NCBI GenBank assembly: GCA_021234155.1
Contig: JAJEKV010000002.1
Span: 22,161,726-22,225,725, forward strand
DNA from: Isoetes taiwanensis
Taxonomy: Eukaryota > Streptophyta > Lycopodiopsida > Isoetales > Isoetaceae
Direction: 5' to 3'
Length of the DNA: 64,000 nt
Position 1 is the first letter of the stretch, and every line of letters starts with the position of its first letter. Of the stretch, positions 1-11,352 are shown piece after piece. The notes beneath the pieces were generated by a model. The model ran no database searches and was not told the DNA's origin. It saw nothing but the letters and a program-made list of their open reading frames with translations. Both the position numbers and the translations under genes were made by a program.

Positions 1-459
1 TCATGAACCAATCTTCCTAATTTATGATTTATAAAAGACTTCTCTGCCCAGCACTTAAGTGAAAAACAATCAAAACAATGTTACCATGTATTATTCGAAA
101 CAAGAACGGACCTCTTTACTGCAGGGATAGAAGACAGCCACAGAAGATTTGTTCTCCAAAACGATGGAGCAGTAACCAAGTACACAGATATGCATATCAA
201 AATGCAGATCCAAAAATGGGGAGGAGAATGAAATGAGCCATACAGACATTTGAATGCCGCTTGTTACGCCGGATCCAGGGCCAGCAATGGCCAGCTGTTG
301 GACTGGGCAAATCTGCCAAGAATACACTGAGAAGAAGGTTGCCATTCCGGGCAGGAAAGGACAGCATGTCCAAATGTTACACAGGTGGAATTTCGTTCAA
401 TTCACATTCAGTTATCAACAATTAATCGAGTTTAACGATAAGGGTGTTTTTCGTATTTG
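1..459. other. Upstream intergenic DNA, no gene recognised
   Basis: Short open frames on both strands show no recognisable domain, and no repeat structure was seen. It precedes the hairpin and the Crypton-like gene and may hold distal regulatory DNA of that gene. Confidence 0.4.
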
Positions 460-517
460 GTAACGTGCCACCAAAAGGTGGTTTCCAGGTGGAAACCACC
501 GATTGGTGGCACGTTGC
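460..517. repeat. Near-perfect 27-bp inverted repeat (hairpin)
   Basis: The left arm (460-486) and right arm (491-517) match at 24 of 27 positions when one is reverse-complemented, leaving a 4-nt loop (AGGT). Each arm contains CGTGCCACC and GGTGGTTTCC. Such a long stem is unlikely by chance. It could be a small foldback element or a terminal structure of the element carrying the recombinase gene that starts 600 bp downstream; neither is proven. Confidence 0.8.
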
Positions 518-552
518 AAAACGTAAGCCATGCGTGCCCTATGATTTCCGGA

Positions 553-558
553 CACGTG
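553..558. promoter_or_regulatory. G-box (CACGTG) in the upstream region of the recombinase gene
   Basis: A palindromic CACGTG in the context GACACGTGGC matches the plant bZIP/bHLH G-box (ABRE-like) consensus. It lies between the 460-517 hairpin and the first inferred exon of the recombinase gene. Function is inferred from the consensus only. Confidence 0.3.
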
Positions 559-960
559 GCAAAGTTTTCCACATCAGCATTTATATTTTCGAAGGTTCTT
601 GAGTTTTCTGAGAAACACAGAGTAGCAGAGCAGCAGAGAGTTTTTTGCGGACGTTCCCGGAGGGCGCTCGTCGGCGCTTCAAGCCGATTGAGGCCGCCGA
701 GGTCGTATTTGCCTGGATTACATTCTTTTCTTTAGTTTTTTTGGCATTTTTTATGTGCTAATGTCTTTCTTTTGTATTTGTAGGTGAATCTTCGTTTAGA
801 GCAAGTCGGTGCGGTGTTTTGGCATACTAACCTGTTAAATCTCATTGTTCTCGAAGTTTCTTGTAAGAACTTTGTTGATTTTTTTTTGTTTCTTCAATCT
901 TTTGTTAATTTCTGTATAATGTAACTAATCTTGGCGATTTTTTGCTTGCAGAGGAGTTCT

Positions 961-1012
961 AATCTCGGGTAATCTCGGCTAGTCTCGGTAATCTCGGCTA
1001 ATCTCGGTAACT
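961..1012 (+). repeat. Tandem array of a roughly 10-bp TAATCTCGG unit
   Basis: Five imperfect copies of a unit close to TAATCTCGGC follow each other. They sit just inside the inferred non-coding exon (about 952-1047; acceptor TTGCTTGCAG at 951, donor GAG|GTAATA at 1047/1048) of the downstream recombinase gene. Confidence 0.7.
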
Positions 1013-1137
1013 TGCGGGTTCCAGGCGACTTCTTATACATTTTTGAGGTAATATCCTCTGATTTTTTGTTAAGTGTAATTCTTTCTCATGTTTCTGTACT
1101 CACATTTGTTTTCCTTGTGCTGCATGCAGGTTTCAAG

Positions 1138-3410
1138 ATGTCTATTGTTGCTGAAAGGTTTATTAATGTTCTACTTAGGTTGAGTTTAGTTTCTGGACAT
1201 GCAGTTTCTAACTGCTCTGCTAGTATCAGTCCTTCGTTTACACTCCTAAATGAAGAAGACTGTGAGCTTGTTGGATGCACGGATCCTGCTGCAGTCGAGT
1301 TGATGTTACAAGATCTTGGAAATGAGCCATGGTTTAAGGAGGGGACAGTGTACACTGATGATCTTAAGGCACCAAATGATGAAGAGTTTAAGGAGTTTTT
1401 GAAGCTTGATGAGAAGGCTGTCTCTGAAATCGAAAAGGGGGGCGAAGACAAGTCCAAGAAACTTACCAACTGGGCTAGACGTAAGTTTGATGGATGGAGA
1501 AGGTTTGAGAAACTTGATACAAGTCTTCCACTTGAAGATCTCAACATGCTCGAGTTGAATAAGATGCTTGTTAAATTTCTTTTACAAACTAGAAAGAAAG
1601 ATGGTACTCTATACCCTGCCTCCAGGTAAATTCTTTTATTCTTCATGTTTTGATTTCGTTTATTTCTATTTCTTGATTGTTTCTAATTTATTGTTTTCTG
1701 TTGTAGTCTGCATTGCTTACTGAAGTCAATAGGAAGGATTATCAGGAAAAAGCAAGAAGCAAGAATTAATGCTACTGGAGAAAGGGAGGCAAGATTTAAC
1801 ATTCTGAAAGATGATTTGTTTGGTACTACTAGATTGGCATTTGTTCACATGGCATCAAAAGCTAGAGCTTTAGGTATCGGTGTAAAGAAAAAGAAAGCAC
1901 AGCCAATTTCTTATAGCACAGAGCAGGATTTATTAGCTGATATAGATTATCAGATCACACATCCAAAAGGGATTCTGAAGCGACTGTGCTTTTATTTGGT
2001 CAGTAGATTTGCTATCAGAGGTGCTCAGGAACTTTATGATGTGAAGGATGTAGACTTGAGTTTGGAATTTGATGGCAGCAATGAATATGTGCTGTATAAT
2101 GAGAGAAAAAAGTAAGACGTGGGGGATTTCTGTAACCCGGTTTGATGATAGTCATTTCAGACCTGCAATATGGAGCTTTGAGAATGACTTTGTGTTAACA
2201 TATAAACAGTATACTCGTCATTTACCTGGAAAAGAAAATGATAAACCAAAGTGGTTTTTCTGTCAGGCGATTACGAACTTTCGCGGTCAGGTACGCTGGT
2301 TTTCCTTTTTCCTATGCGTTGTTTATTATTTTGTTTTTAATTGTTTACTCTCTTGCAGGTCTGGTTTCAGAAATCACGGGTAGGCAAAAACAATCTTGCC
2401 AAGTGGATAACATACATGAGGTCTTTGTTAGACGTTGATATTTGTAATAAAAGTGGACGTGTATCTGCTGTTACAAGAATGTCGCTTGGTCTAGTTCCAC
2501 CAGATATTGGAGAGCTTGTAACAGGTCATAGGACGACAACTGCATAAGAGAAGTAAGTTTGTATTTATTTATTTGTTTGTCTATTTCCTTTCATGCATTT
2601 ATAATTTTGTGTTCTAATAGGTACGACCGGAGCAAGGAAATCCAAGTTAATGCTGCGATGAATATATTGAGCAAACCTTACAATGAGGATGGTAGTCTAT
2701 GTTTTAAATGAAATGATTAAAGAGAAGGAGAAGGACTTAATGGGAAACCATTCTTCAAAGGTTCTGGTTTACGGTCAAACTTCAATTGGAGGTTAGTTTA
2801 TTTTCCTAGTTTGTTTTCCTAGTTTCAGTTTCCTAGTTTCCTATCTAATTTTGACTAGGTTTTTCTTACAGATATTGTTCCTGATGTTCATGATCACACT
2901 ACGATTACAGGTAAATTTTGGAAACCTTTAGTACTTTTTTGAAATCTTTAGTAGTATTCCAAATGTTAATTTGTAGTTGGTTTCTTGCAGACAATGTTGC
3001 TACTTCGACAGATGATTACCTTAAAGCTCCTATCAAAGTTCCTGTTGATTTAAAAACTGGCGCCAATAACTCTGTAATTCAAGTTTCAGGAAATACTGTA
3101 AAACCAGTTACATCGACAACAAATTCTGGATTGGCCGATGATTTTGATAACGACACGCTTGAAGAAATGATTAAACGCACTTCTTCGCTAGCAAAATACT
3201 TTCCTGGAGAACAGACTATTGTGCAAAACTATGGTAATTTTGTCATTATTATTAGTTATTATTCTGATTTGGTAAACAGGTTTTCAAATGGATGAAAATA
3301 ACCTAGTTTTTGTTTATGCAGGTGGCCAGTCATTTGTGGGCGCAACATTCAATTCTTGCACATTTGTTCTTGCATCAGATGCCGAATACATGAAGAGAAA
3401 TGCTACTTGA
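1138..3410 (+). pseudogene. Crypton-type tyrosine recombinase (DUF3504-like), multi-exon, lightly disrupted
   Basis: This encodes a DUF3504/Crypton-like tyrosine recombinase. Exons inferred from frame and splice sites: 1138-1625, 1707-2290, 2359-2552, 2621-2791, 2872-2910, 2991-3233 and 3322-3410. The N-terminal part has the family's core-binding pattern (LTNWARRKFDGW, then LNKMLVKFLLQTRKKDGTLY, then a SLHCLLKSIGR helix). The catalytic part ends in TGHRTTTA, then EKYDRS across the 2552/2621 junction, giving the His-Arg pair and the expected Tyr nucleophile. The tail has the GATFNSCTF motif common at the C-terminus of DUF3504 proteins. Defects: one extra base in the A6 run at 2106-2111 shifts the frame, an in-frame TAA at 2545-2547 lies just before the Tyr, and the frame also changes near 2690. 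Cryptons excise and integrate DNA without a DDE transposase. Host-domesticated DUF3504 genes exist in animals, so domestication followed by decay is an alternative. Confidence 0.75.
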
Positions 3411-3783
3411 TGGAAATTCAGCTGTATGATTCATATCTGGGAACATTTTGATGAATTCAGGAAGATGGTCTTCTGATGATTTTTTAATCTTATCAATGTA
3501 CTGTTTTAAACTTTTCAATATAAAACTGTTTTAAAACTTTTGAATGTAAAACTTTTGAACTTTAAATGGTTTTGTTTAAATTTGTTTGCCTGTTAAAAAA
3601 GAAATAGAAACTGTGTGTTAAACATTTTGGTAGTCTAGGAAATTGAAGCATGAGCGGCGCCTCTTAGAGTAGGAAACCAAAACATTACCAAAAAATAAAA
3701 ACACAGGGAAAAAAAAGCGGAAATCATAGGGTACTCGTGGTTTACGAATAAGGGAAAAGGCCAGTAAAATGTCAAATTTAAAG

Positions 3784-3809
3784 GCGGGGGTCGCCTCCGC
3801 GACCGCCGC
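3784..3809. repeat. GC-rich hairpin
   Basis: The two 11-bp arms (3784-3794 and 3799-3809) match at 10 of 11 positions around a CTCC loop, within an otherwise AT-rich stretch downstream of the recombinase gene. It may be a 3'-end structure of that locus or part of the inverted-repeat region that follows. Confidence 0.6.
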
Positions 3810-3853
3810 TTTTCCCTGGCCGGGCCGTAAAATTTGCCCCGGGCCTTTGCCCT

Positions 3854-4310
3854 AACGGAAAAGACGGTTGGGCCCAATCCAGCCATGCCACTTGTCATGC
3901 TGCCAGGTGAAAAAAATGGAAAGAAGGAGTAAAAAAAGGCAGAATGACAATAAAAAGGCAGAAAGACAGTAAAAAGTGCAGAGAATAGCGTAAAATTTAT
4001 TACGGCAATGATCTCGGAATAACCAAACTAGAATGAGAATTGTACATAATCAGATAGTAGTAGTTGCTAATCGTTCTCGTCTGGATAGCCCAGTTGGTTA
4101 GAGCAAAGGACTGAAAATCCTTGTGTCAGTAGTTCGAATCTATCTCTAAGCGCAAATGCCTAAGGAGCGTGGTATGAAGTAAGAACGGAAGCAGATGCAT
4201 CTATCATACTCGTACAATCCTTGTTCTGCTTTTCAGTAAAAGAAGGTGCGATACGTGTCACGACGTTATTGCACAAGACGACTGGATTGGGCCCAGCTGT
4301 CTTTTCCGTT
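3854..4310. repeat. 29-bp inverted repeats enclosing the mitochondrial-type trnF
   Basis: Bases 3854-3882 and the reverse complement of 4282-4310 agree at 27 of 29 positions, with the core TGGGCCCAATCCAG in both. The arms enclose about 400 bp including the tRNA-Phe at 4079-4152. No clear target-site duplication is visible just outside, so calling these transposon terminal repeats would be inference. Confidence 0.75.
4079..4152 (+). tRNA. trnF-GAA: tRNA-Phe(GAA)-like sequence of plant mitochondrial type, probably a nuclear mitochondrial insertion
   Basis: The anticodon arm reads AAAGGACTGAAAATCCTT with anticodon GAA. The D arm (AGTTGGTTAGAGC), variable region (GTGTCAGT), TTCGAAT loop and 3' end (TCTAAGC then G) match the native plant mitochondrial trnF closely and the plastid one less well. 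The acceptor stem has one mismatch and two G-T pairs, and the T stem has one mismatch and one G-T pair, which suggests a decaying transferred copy. It has no encoded CCA. Confidence 0.7.
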
Positions 4311-4553
4311 GGTGATAGCGTCGAAAACATCATATACCAAATATCAAGGAATAACACGGGATCACAAATTCCTTAGAACTGGTGACTTTTTTTTTATTGA
4401 AGCTACTCGACGGATCCATCGATGGTGTTTTAGATATTACAACAAGGCTATACCACGAGTTGGAGAGCCAACAGACGTCATAGCCAGGAGCTCGAGAGCC
4501 AAGAAGCAAATAATGGCGATACAAAAACCACTTTCCAATTATGGTATTGTTAA

Positions 4554-4652
4554 GGTAAGCTAACTGATTAATGATTCCTGGTTTGTAGCACCCGAGTAAT
4601 GTAGTAATGTCAGTTGCTGCCAAACCAAGGATCACTTCCCAGTTAGCTTACC
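4554..4652. repeat. Imperfect roughly 100-nt hairpin
   Basis: Outer arms GGTAAGCTAACTG (4554-4566) and CAGTTAGCTTACC (4640-4652) are perfectly complementary. Inner arms at 4572-4584 and 4622-4634 pair with one mismatch, and further pairing (GTAGCA with TGCTGC) continues toward the loop. It could be a small foldback element or a hairpin transcript; no flanking duplication was found. Confidence 0.65.
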
Positions 4653-4789
4653 CTAGTACAATCCTTGTTCTCCCAAGATATAAACATCAAAATGGAGGGC
4701 AAAATTTAACCTCGGTGATCAACCTTTGTTATGTTGGTGGAACACATCTCAACCACATATTCTTATAAAATATTCAATGCTAATGTTTG

Positions 4790-6510
4790 CCAGTTGATTG
4801 ACCCCATATAACAGAAAGGGGTAAAGAAGTTCACATGTATTGTGTATGCTGCCAATAGGGCACAACATCTAGGGCAGCACAAGCCATGGCCATCTCTCTT
4901 GTTAGGAAACGACACTCCCTAGATTCCATGTGGTTTCGGTCAAAGAGCTTCATCATGTAAGTGTTATGGCATCTTGCTATAACATGGATTTCGGCATATA
5001 ATCTAGTTGAAGTTCAGCTGCATATATTTTAAAAGCCTCAAAGGCAAGGTCTTTTGTTCTCGACAAGTAGCACTGAATCTTTCTATTGAAGTGATCAATG
5101 AATGTAATGAAATAATGTTTCCCTGAGATGCCAAATAACATTTATAGGCCCACATGAATCTTTATAGATTAGACCTAAAGTTCCAAAGGTCCTTCTTTTT
5201 GCTTTTTCGAATGGTATCCTAGAGTGTTCCCAAGCATGTATCCAACATACAAATTTATTATTTTTAATGTCTAATACTGATATTAGACCATGTTTATCCA
5301 TACTTCAGATTTCTGATATTTGTCTCACGGTCTTTAATGCCGAACTTCTAACCTAGGAATAGTCAATAAGTTTACATTTGTCATTTTCAAGAGCAAACAA
5401 GTTACCAATGCTTTTTCCAATAAACTTTATCTCATTCACCATAAACACTTTACAATCAAGTCTAGCAAACAAGACTTTGTATCCCACCACTAAATGAGAT
5501 ACAAAAAATAAAGTTTACCCAAACTGACTGCATTCCCATCTAGATCATAGATCTCCAATGATCTTGTTTTTTCAATCTTCTGTGGCTCTCCATTACCAAC
5601 GTGCACATGTTACCAAGCTTTTTATATGTACTCTTGATACTTTGTTATTGATCTCTCTGCTCCACTATCTCGTATTAAAACATACTGTTATTAGACATAT
5701 GAAGATCTTTACTAATTAAGAATGTTGAAATAAAGTTTATCTCTTCATTATCAACTACTTCCCCCTCTTTTTCTTCCACTTCTTGTGTTGTTTAACTGGT
5801 CCTCTTCTTTTACCTTTGTTTATTCCTCCTTCTCGTCCTCTTCCTGTTTCTTTAACCTCCTGTGATATAGAACAGTTTATGGCAAAGTGCCCACGCCCTC
5901 CACAGTTAAAACAACTCCCTTTAGTCTTAGGTTTGAACAGTTCAACTTTAAATACACGGACATGTTACAATGATAGCAGGGACCAATATCTTTTGTGTCT
6001 GTTCTTGCTTTTCTTTCTTCTCCTCTATCTCTATTCAATTTACCCCTGCCTATAAACTTAGATTTAACAGCATAAAGAACCTCAGAAGTTTTATCTTGTT
6101 CATTTTTTAATAACTTTCTCTGATCCATTTCAGTTCTCAAAGTCTGCTCTGCATGCCCTCTGTCCATAGCAGTATTCCTAATCAGCACACACTGCCCATG
6201 AAATAATTTTTATTTGATGTTTTTTCAAAAACATGGTATTAGCAACCTCCAAAACTGCTAACAGATTATTTGTTTTGTTAAAAAACTTAATGACATGATC
6301 ATCCTCATTGAATCCTATTTTAGGTAGTTCTTTCTCAAGTGGTTTGATGCGTAGTGCAAGGAGCTTAAATGCCTGCTCAGGCTTGTAGTTGATCCAATTC
6401 TCCATTTGTAGATGATCAAATAATATAAAGCTTTCTTTAAGGACAAGAAGGCACAATATATGAACATCAACGAAAAATATTCTGCCTCCTAGATCATCAC
6501 TCCAAGGCAT
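4790..6510 (-). pseudogene. Degenerate Ty1/copia gag-pol fragment
   Basis: Read on the minus strand from 6510 down, translated pieces match copia proteins. A gag-like segment (6178-6510) is followed by a zinc-knuckle remnant (CYHCNMSVYLKLNC, near 5960) and a GAG-pre-integrase and integrase start (WEHSRIPFEKAKRR, near 5210). A late integrase piece ending in a PYW motif lies near 4860. Many stops and frameshifts separate the pieces, and no LTR was found at either end. A LINE fragment abuts it at 6538. It is a dead relic. Confidence 0.75.
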
Positions 6511-6537
6511 TCTAGAAGAAAGTAATCCAGAAAGCTA

Positions 6538-8225
6538 TGTAACCTATTAGAAACATCTCTGGAAAGCAGGGGGAGCGTACTTGATGCAACTTTATGATCC
6601 TGCTGGGGTTCCCGATGACGTTCCAATACAAATCGACCCAACAGTAGTGGTAGATGTCACGAAAGGCTTGCGACGTCTTACAAATGGTAAGGCTGCAGAT
6701 TTAGATGGCATGCATGGAAAGTTATTAAAATGGAGTGGACCACAAATTGTTCCTGTCCTTACTAGCATGTTCAACAGAGCCCTTTTAGAATGCTTCTCTG
6801 CACAATGGACTATTAGCAGAGTGATTCCAATACATAAGGAAGGTAATGCTCATTGTCCAGCCAATTACTGCACAATCATGGTCAGCTCATTGTTGGCGGA
6901 AACAAAACTATGCGCACTTGTAGGGGCAGGGTTTAGGCCTAAACATTCCACCATAGTCCATATCTTCACATTGTGGTCCTTGATAGAAGGCAACAGAAAC
7001 AAACGACCAGACTTGTTTTGCTGCTTTGTGGACTTTTTCAAAGTTTTTGATACGGCCCCTAAGGAGAAGCTATGGGAAAGACATAGACGGTTTGGAGTCA
7101 CCTAAGAATTGCGAAATGCAGTGCAAGAAATATGCTCAACTCGAATATTACCATTAAGACAGGTTATCAACAATAGCATTGGAGTCTGCCAAGGGCGCCC
7201 AATCTCTCCTATATTCTTTGACTTGTACATTGATCATCTCAAGAATTGGCTTGCGTATTATAGAGTTGGAGGGATCAGACTTGTGCAACATATCATCTCG
7301 CAGTTGATGTATGCGGATGAGGTGGACCTCTTAGCGTAGACCCCAGCGAGCATGCAGCAACATCTACATGCATTGACTACTTTCTGCCAGACCTTTGGAA
7401 TGCATGCAATTTGGCCAAAACCAACGTTCTTCTTGTGTCGTCTTCAAGGAAACAGAGGTAGCCTTCCTTCACTTATCAGGGCCAAGAGATTGAAGTGGTG
7501 AAAACATACAATTACCTAGAAGTGGAGTTCATTACTATCATGTATTGGAACACTTGTATCGGGGGCATCGAGTGATGACATGTTGGAAAGCTTTTCTATA
7601 CAATATAGAACTGTCACATAATAGAGCTTTATGACTGATCATGTCAATTGCACTTGTTTAGGGTGTTAATATATAGAGCCGGTGCTTCTGTATAGAGTAG
7701 AAGTATGGGGGCTAAGATATCACGTTTTACTTGGGGGGACTTGGAACGGGTATAGAAAGCCTTTCTGACTTGAGCACTTGAAGTCAAGTCTATGGTTTAT
7801 ACCAAATTCTTTTGCAAGAGATCAGTTCCTTATCTCTTCAAAGAGATGTTCTAGAACATCACATTATATACTGCCAGAAAGTGGTAAGAGTAAGAGACTC
7901 ATGCATTCCAAACCTCATCTACACAATGGCCATGGGTCCACAATGCCTTAAAGCTTACTAGAAGGAGAAACAAGCCCTCTAGTTCTCCAGATGGAAAGTG
8001 CAGAAATAGATGCATAACAATGAGGATCACAATAATTTGAAACAATACCTGGACACATGTTTTTTAAGTAAGCTTTGGGATAGCAGTGCTTTGGAGTTGA
8101 TAAAGACATCGCACTACAAGAATCAGATTAATCTCACGCTTGCCGGTCAGTTGATCTTGGTCCCTTTGGAAAGCGTATATAGAGAGTTTCCACTGGCATA
8201 TGATTTGACCCAGATCTAGCAATAT
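6538..8225 (+). pseudogene. LINE (non-LTR retrotransposon) reverse transcriptase fragment
   Basis: The frame from 6581 carries LINE RT motifs in order: NGKAADLDG, RVIPIHKEGN, AGFRPKHST and the A-box-like FVDFFKVFDTAPKEKLW. After a stop at 7103-7105 the same frame resumes with GVCQGRPISPIFFDLYIDHL and the catalytic box as MYADE instead of YADD. Thumb and C-terminal remnants continue to about 8217 with several stops. The first part of the ORF (endonuclease) is missing, consistent with 5' truncation. It is inactive. Confidence 0.8.
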
Positions 8226-8589
8226 AGGTACCTATTTTTTTGTACTTTTCAATCCGGATATCTCTTTGCAAGATGCAGATTTGATGGTAATATGCTTTCT
8301 ATCATCATGTTTGAATCCAGATTCCGTTTTGTGTGTTTGTTATTACATTGGAAAGCTCTCCCTGGGATCTTTCTGATGATGTAGGATACACTCATATTTG
8401 GTTAAGTTTACTGGGTCAAAACAACAAATTTTTGTGCGAATTTGATGGGGTTTCACACCTGATCAAAATAAGATTTGCACAACAGCTATGTCCAGCTGAT
8501 CATTCTGGTCAGAGGAAAAAAATTAAAACTTTTTGTTTTGATGTGTTATAGGAGATGTTGCTTTTTTCGTTCATTTTTGTGATTGTAGG
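8226..8589. other. Gap between LINE and gypsy relics, nothing recognised
   Basis: AT-rich DNA with a short open frame (8333-8551, plus strand) that matches no family I recognise. It may be residual LINE or gypsy sequence too decayed to place. Confidence 0.4.
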
Positions 8590-8879
8590 TAATAAATTGA
8601 GATCACAATTATAAATAAATATCCATTATCTAGAATAGATGATTTATTTGATCAACTTCAAGAATTTACATTCTTTTCAAAGATAGATCTTAGATCTAGA
8701 TTTCATCAAATAAGAATTAAAGACAGTGACATACCCAAAATAAATTTTCTACAAGATATGGCCAAATTTGTAGTTTTCCGTTTGGTTTAACTAGTGCACC
8801 ATCAACTTTTTAATGTTCAAAGAATGATCTTTTTCGTGAATACCTTGGTAAGTTTGTCCTTATATTCTTTGCTATATAT

Positions 8880-9190
8880 TCTAAACGAGGTGCACCTTGG
8901 ACTACCGCAGTCGTTGAATTCGTCGATCCTACGACCCAGACCGTATGTTGGGGCCCGTATGTTGGGGCCGCTGAGCACCTCTCGTTTTGCTTATAGTCAT
9001 TTATGATTGGAGGCACCTATGATTTTGAAATATGAAATACGCTTTCACCTAAGGTTTTGAGGGAATATCGAACCTCCATATGGCTTTGCCTAAGATTTTA
9101 GAATATGAAATACGAGGGCTCGAACCTCTACCAAAATAACTCAATGTCCTAATAAGACTACTTTAACCAAATACCCAGTGAGCTAATGTT
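8880..9190 (-). mobile_element. tRNA-derived SINE-like insertion in the gypsy relic
   Basis: On the minus strand from about 9187 an A-box-like TAGCTCACTGGGTA is followed, about 55 nt later, by a perfect B box GGTTCGAGCCC (near 9115). That is the spacing of a tRNA-derived pol III promoter. About 230 bp of unrelated body follow, including a second B-box-like GGTTCGAT. It interrupts the gypsy RT reading between about 8870 and 9300. The exact 3' end and target duplication are unresolved. Confidence 0.5.
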
Positions 9191-11290
9191 ATTTTTTATC
9201 TTGAATTTATGTTTTTTTTATAACAAGCCATTCAATTGTTTTAGAGATATATGGTCTATGGTTTTACGAATTGTTATTTTTGACATCCATATCAAATCCC
9301 CTTCGAACCCCCTGTTATTTTGCTACATATTTATTCATTCAAAGAAGTGGAAGAACACAGAGAACATTTGAGAACTATTTTGAGTATTTTGAAAAGAGAA
9401 AAATTGTATGCAAAGAAAGTCAAATGTTCATTTGTAGCACAATATTATTTAGGTCATATTGTTTCAGCAGATGGAATTAAACCTGACCTCAAAAACCAAA
9501 AAGGTTGATGCAATAAGACAATGGCCAGATCCAAAAAACCCAAACAAATGCGTTCATTTTTTAGATTTATAAATTCTTTAAGAAAATTGTCAGAATTGTC
9601 TCCACAATTGCAAGTCCTTTGGCAACGCTTACAAAATCAAATATATCTTCCAAATGGGATGAGCAATGTGGGGGAGCTTTCAAAAATTCAGAAAAGGAGT
9701 TCATATAGTAAGATGTATTAGGTTATGATAGATTCCAGTGTGGAAGGGTTAAAAATTGCTTTGATGCAAAACAAGCATGTATGTGCATATATTTCTGATG
9801 TCAAACGAAATTACCCCACTCATGATAAGGAACTGATAGCAATTGTACATGCACTTAGAGCTTAGAGGCACTATGTTTTTAAGAATCATTTTAAGGTGGA
9901 CATTGACCATGCTACTCTTGCATACTTTATGAAACAACCTAATTTAATTTGAGACAATACAGGTGGATGAATTCCTTCGAGTGGCTTTGAGATTAATTAT
10001 AAAATGGGTAGTACAATATAAGATTATACAAATGCTTTGTCTAGACTTCCAGCTTGCTATGTAATAATTATGATTACATCAAATTGATTGGATGAGATAA
10101 ATGATAGTGTTGCTCCAGACAATCATTTTGGACCGAAATGGAAGAAAGTACAAAAGGAGAATTTGGAGATAAAGGACAATTATAGTTTTGAACAAAAAAT
10201 ATTGTAATACAAGTCAAGAGTTTCTATTTCTGAATTGGTCACATTAAAAAGAAATGAATGCCATGATGCAGTAATAGTAGGTCATCCAAGATTCTATGAG
10301 ACATACTTCTTTTGGCTAGGACTAAAAGCCTATGTTCATAAGTATATCCAAAATTGTATGATGTATTCTTGTGTTACGGCAAAACAGATCAGGGCACCTG
10401 ACCTTTTGTAGCCATTGCTTATTCCAAAAAGGAAATGAAAGTTATTACTATGGATTTTATAGTGGAATTGCCAAGGATCCAAATAGGAAGGAATGCTATC
10501 TTTGTGGTAATTGACAGGTTAATCAAACATGCTCAAATCTAAACAATAACAACAACGGAAACTGTTAATATCTTTATTCACGATATTTTCCGTTTACATG
10601 GCATTTCTACAAATATTGTTTCTGATATAGATCCAAGGTTTATTAGTAATTTTTGGACTTTATTTTTCAAGGGAGTTGGAACTCAATTGTAGATGAGCAC
10701 ATCTTGTCATCCAGAAACTGATGGGCAAATAGAATGAGTAAACAGGGTCCTTGAGGACATGTCACAGATGTATTGGCAGGACAATCTAAAGAAATGGAAA
10801 GGTTTGTTACTTTTAACTGAGTTTGTTTACAATAATTCTAAACAGGAATCTATAGGTTTGACACCATTTGAAGCACTTTACGGGCCGGATTATTGTGTCC
10901 CAATAAATTCGTATGATCTTATGGTTAAATAAAACATTTCCAGGTAGATGTTAGAAGAATATGCAGATAAGGTATAACTTATAAGAAATAGGATAGCAGA
11001 GGCACAACATAGGCATAAACAATTTACAGATAAGCATATAGATACATTGAGAGTTCAAGGCCGGAGACTTTGTATATCTCCGTGTGAAGCAAAAGAAAAC
11101 TCAGAATTGGAAGATGTAGTAAACTTGCTCCAAGATATGCTGGTCCTTAGATTCATATAAAAGATGGGGAACCTAGTATATCAATTAGAATTGCCACCAC
11201 ATGTAAAGGTTCATGATGTTTCCTTGTTAGTTTTGTTAAAACCCTCTTTACATGATGGAGATCAATTGATTCGTTCATTGCAATTGATCC

Positions 11291-11352
11291 AATAGAATAG
11301 AATAGAATAGAATATGATTTTATCGTCCACGGAGACCAACTGGCCTAGAACA
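11291..11352 (-). mobile_element. Short LINE 3' end with (ATTCT)n tail
   Basis: On the minus strand the sequence reads TTGGTCTCCGTGGACGATAA and then several ATTCT units. The same 3' terminal block, with other short tandem tails, occurs near 62480 (plus strand) and 41350 (minus strand). That identifies it as the 3' end of one non-LTR family inserted in the gypsy relic. Confidence 0.6.

Noticed and set aside
1086-1646. 186-codon minus-strand open frame opposite the recombinase exon.
   Set aside because: It is a shadow of the recombinase coding exon, which has clear motifs and splice sites.
4079-4152. A working nuclear tRNA-Phe gene.
   Set aside because: It is mitochondrial in type, with imperfect acceptor and T stems; nuclear tRNA-Phe has a different sequence.
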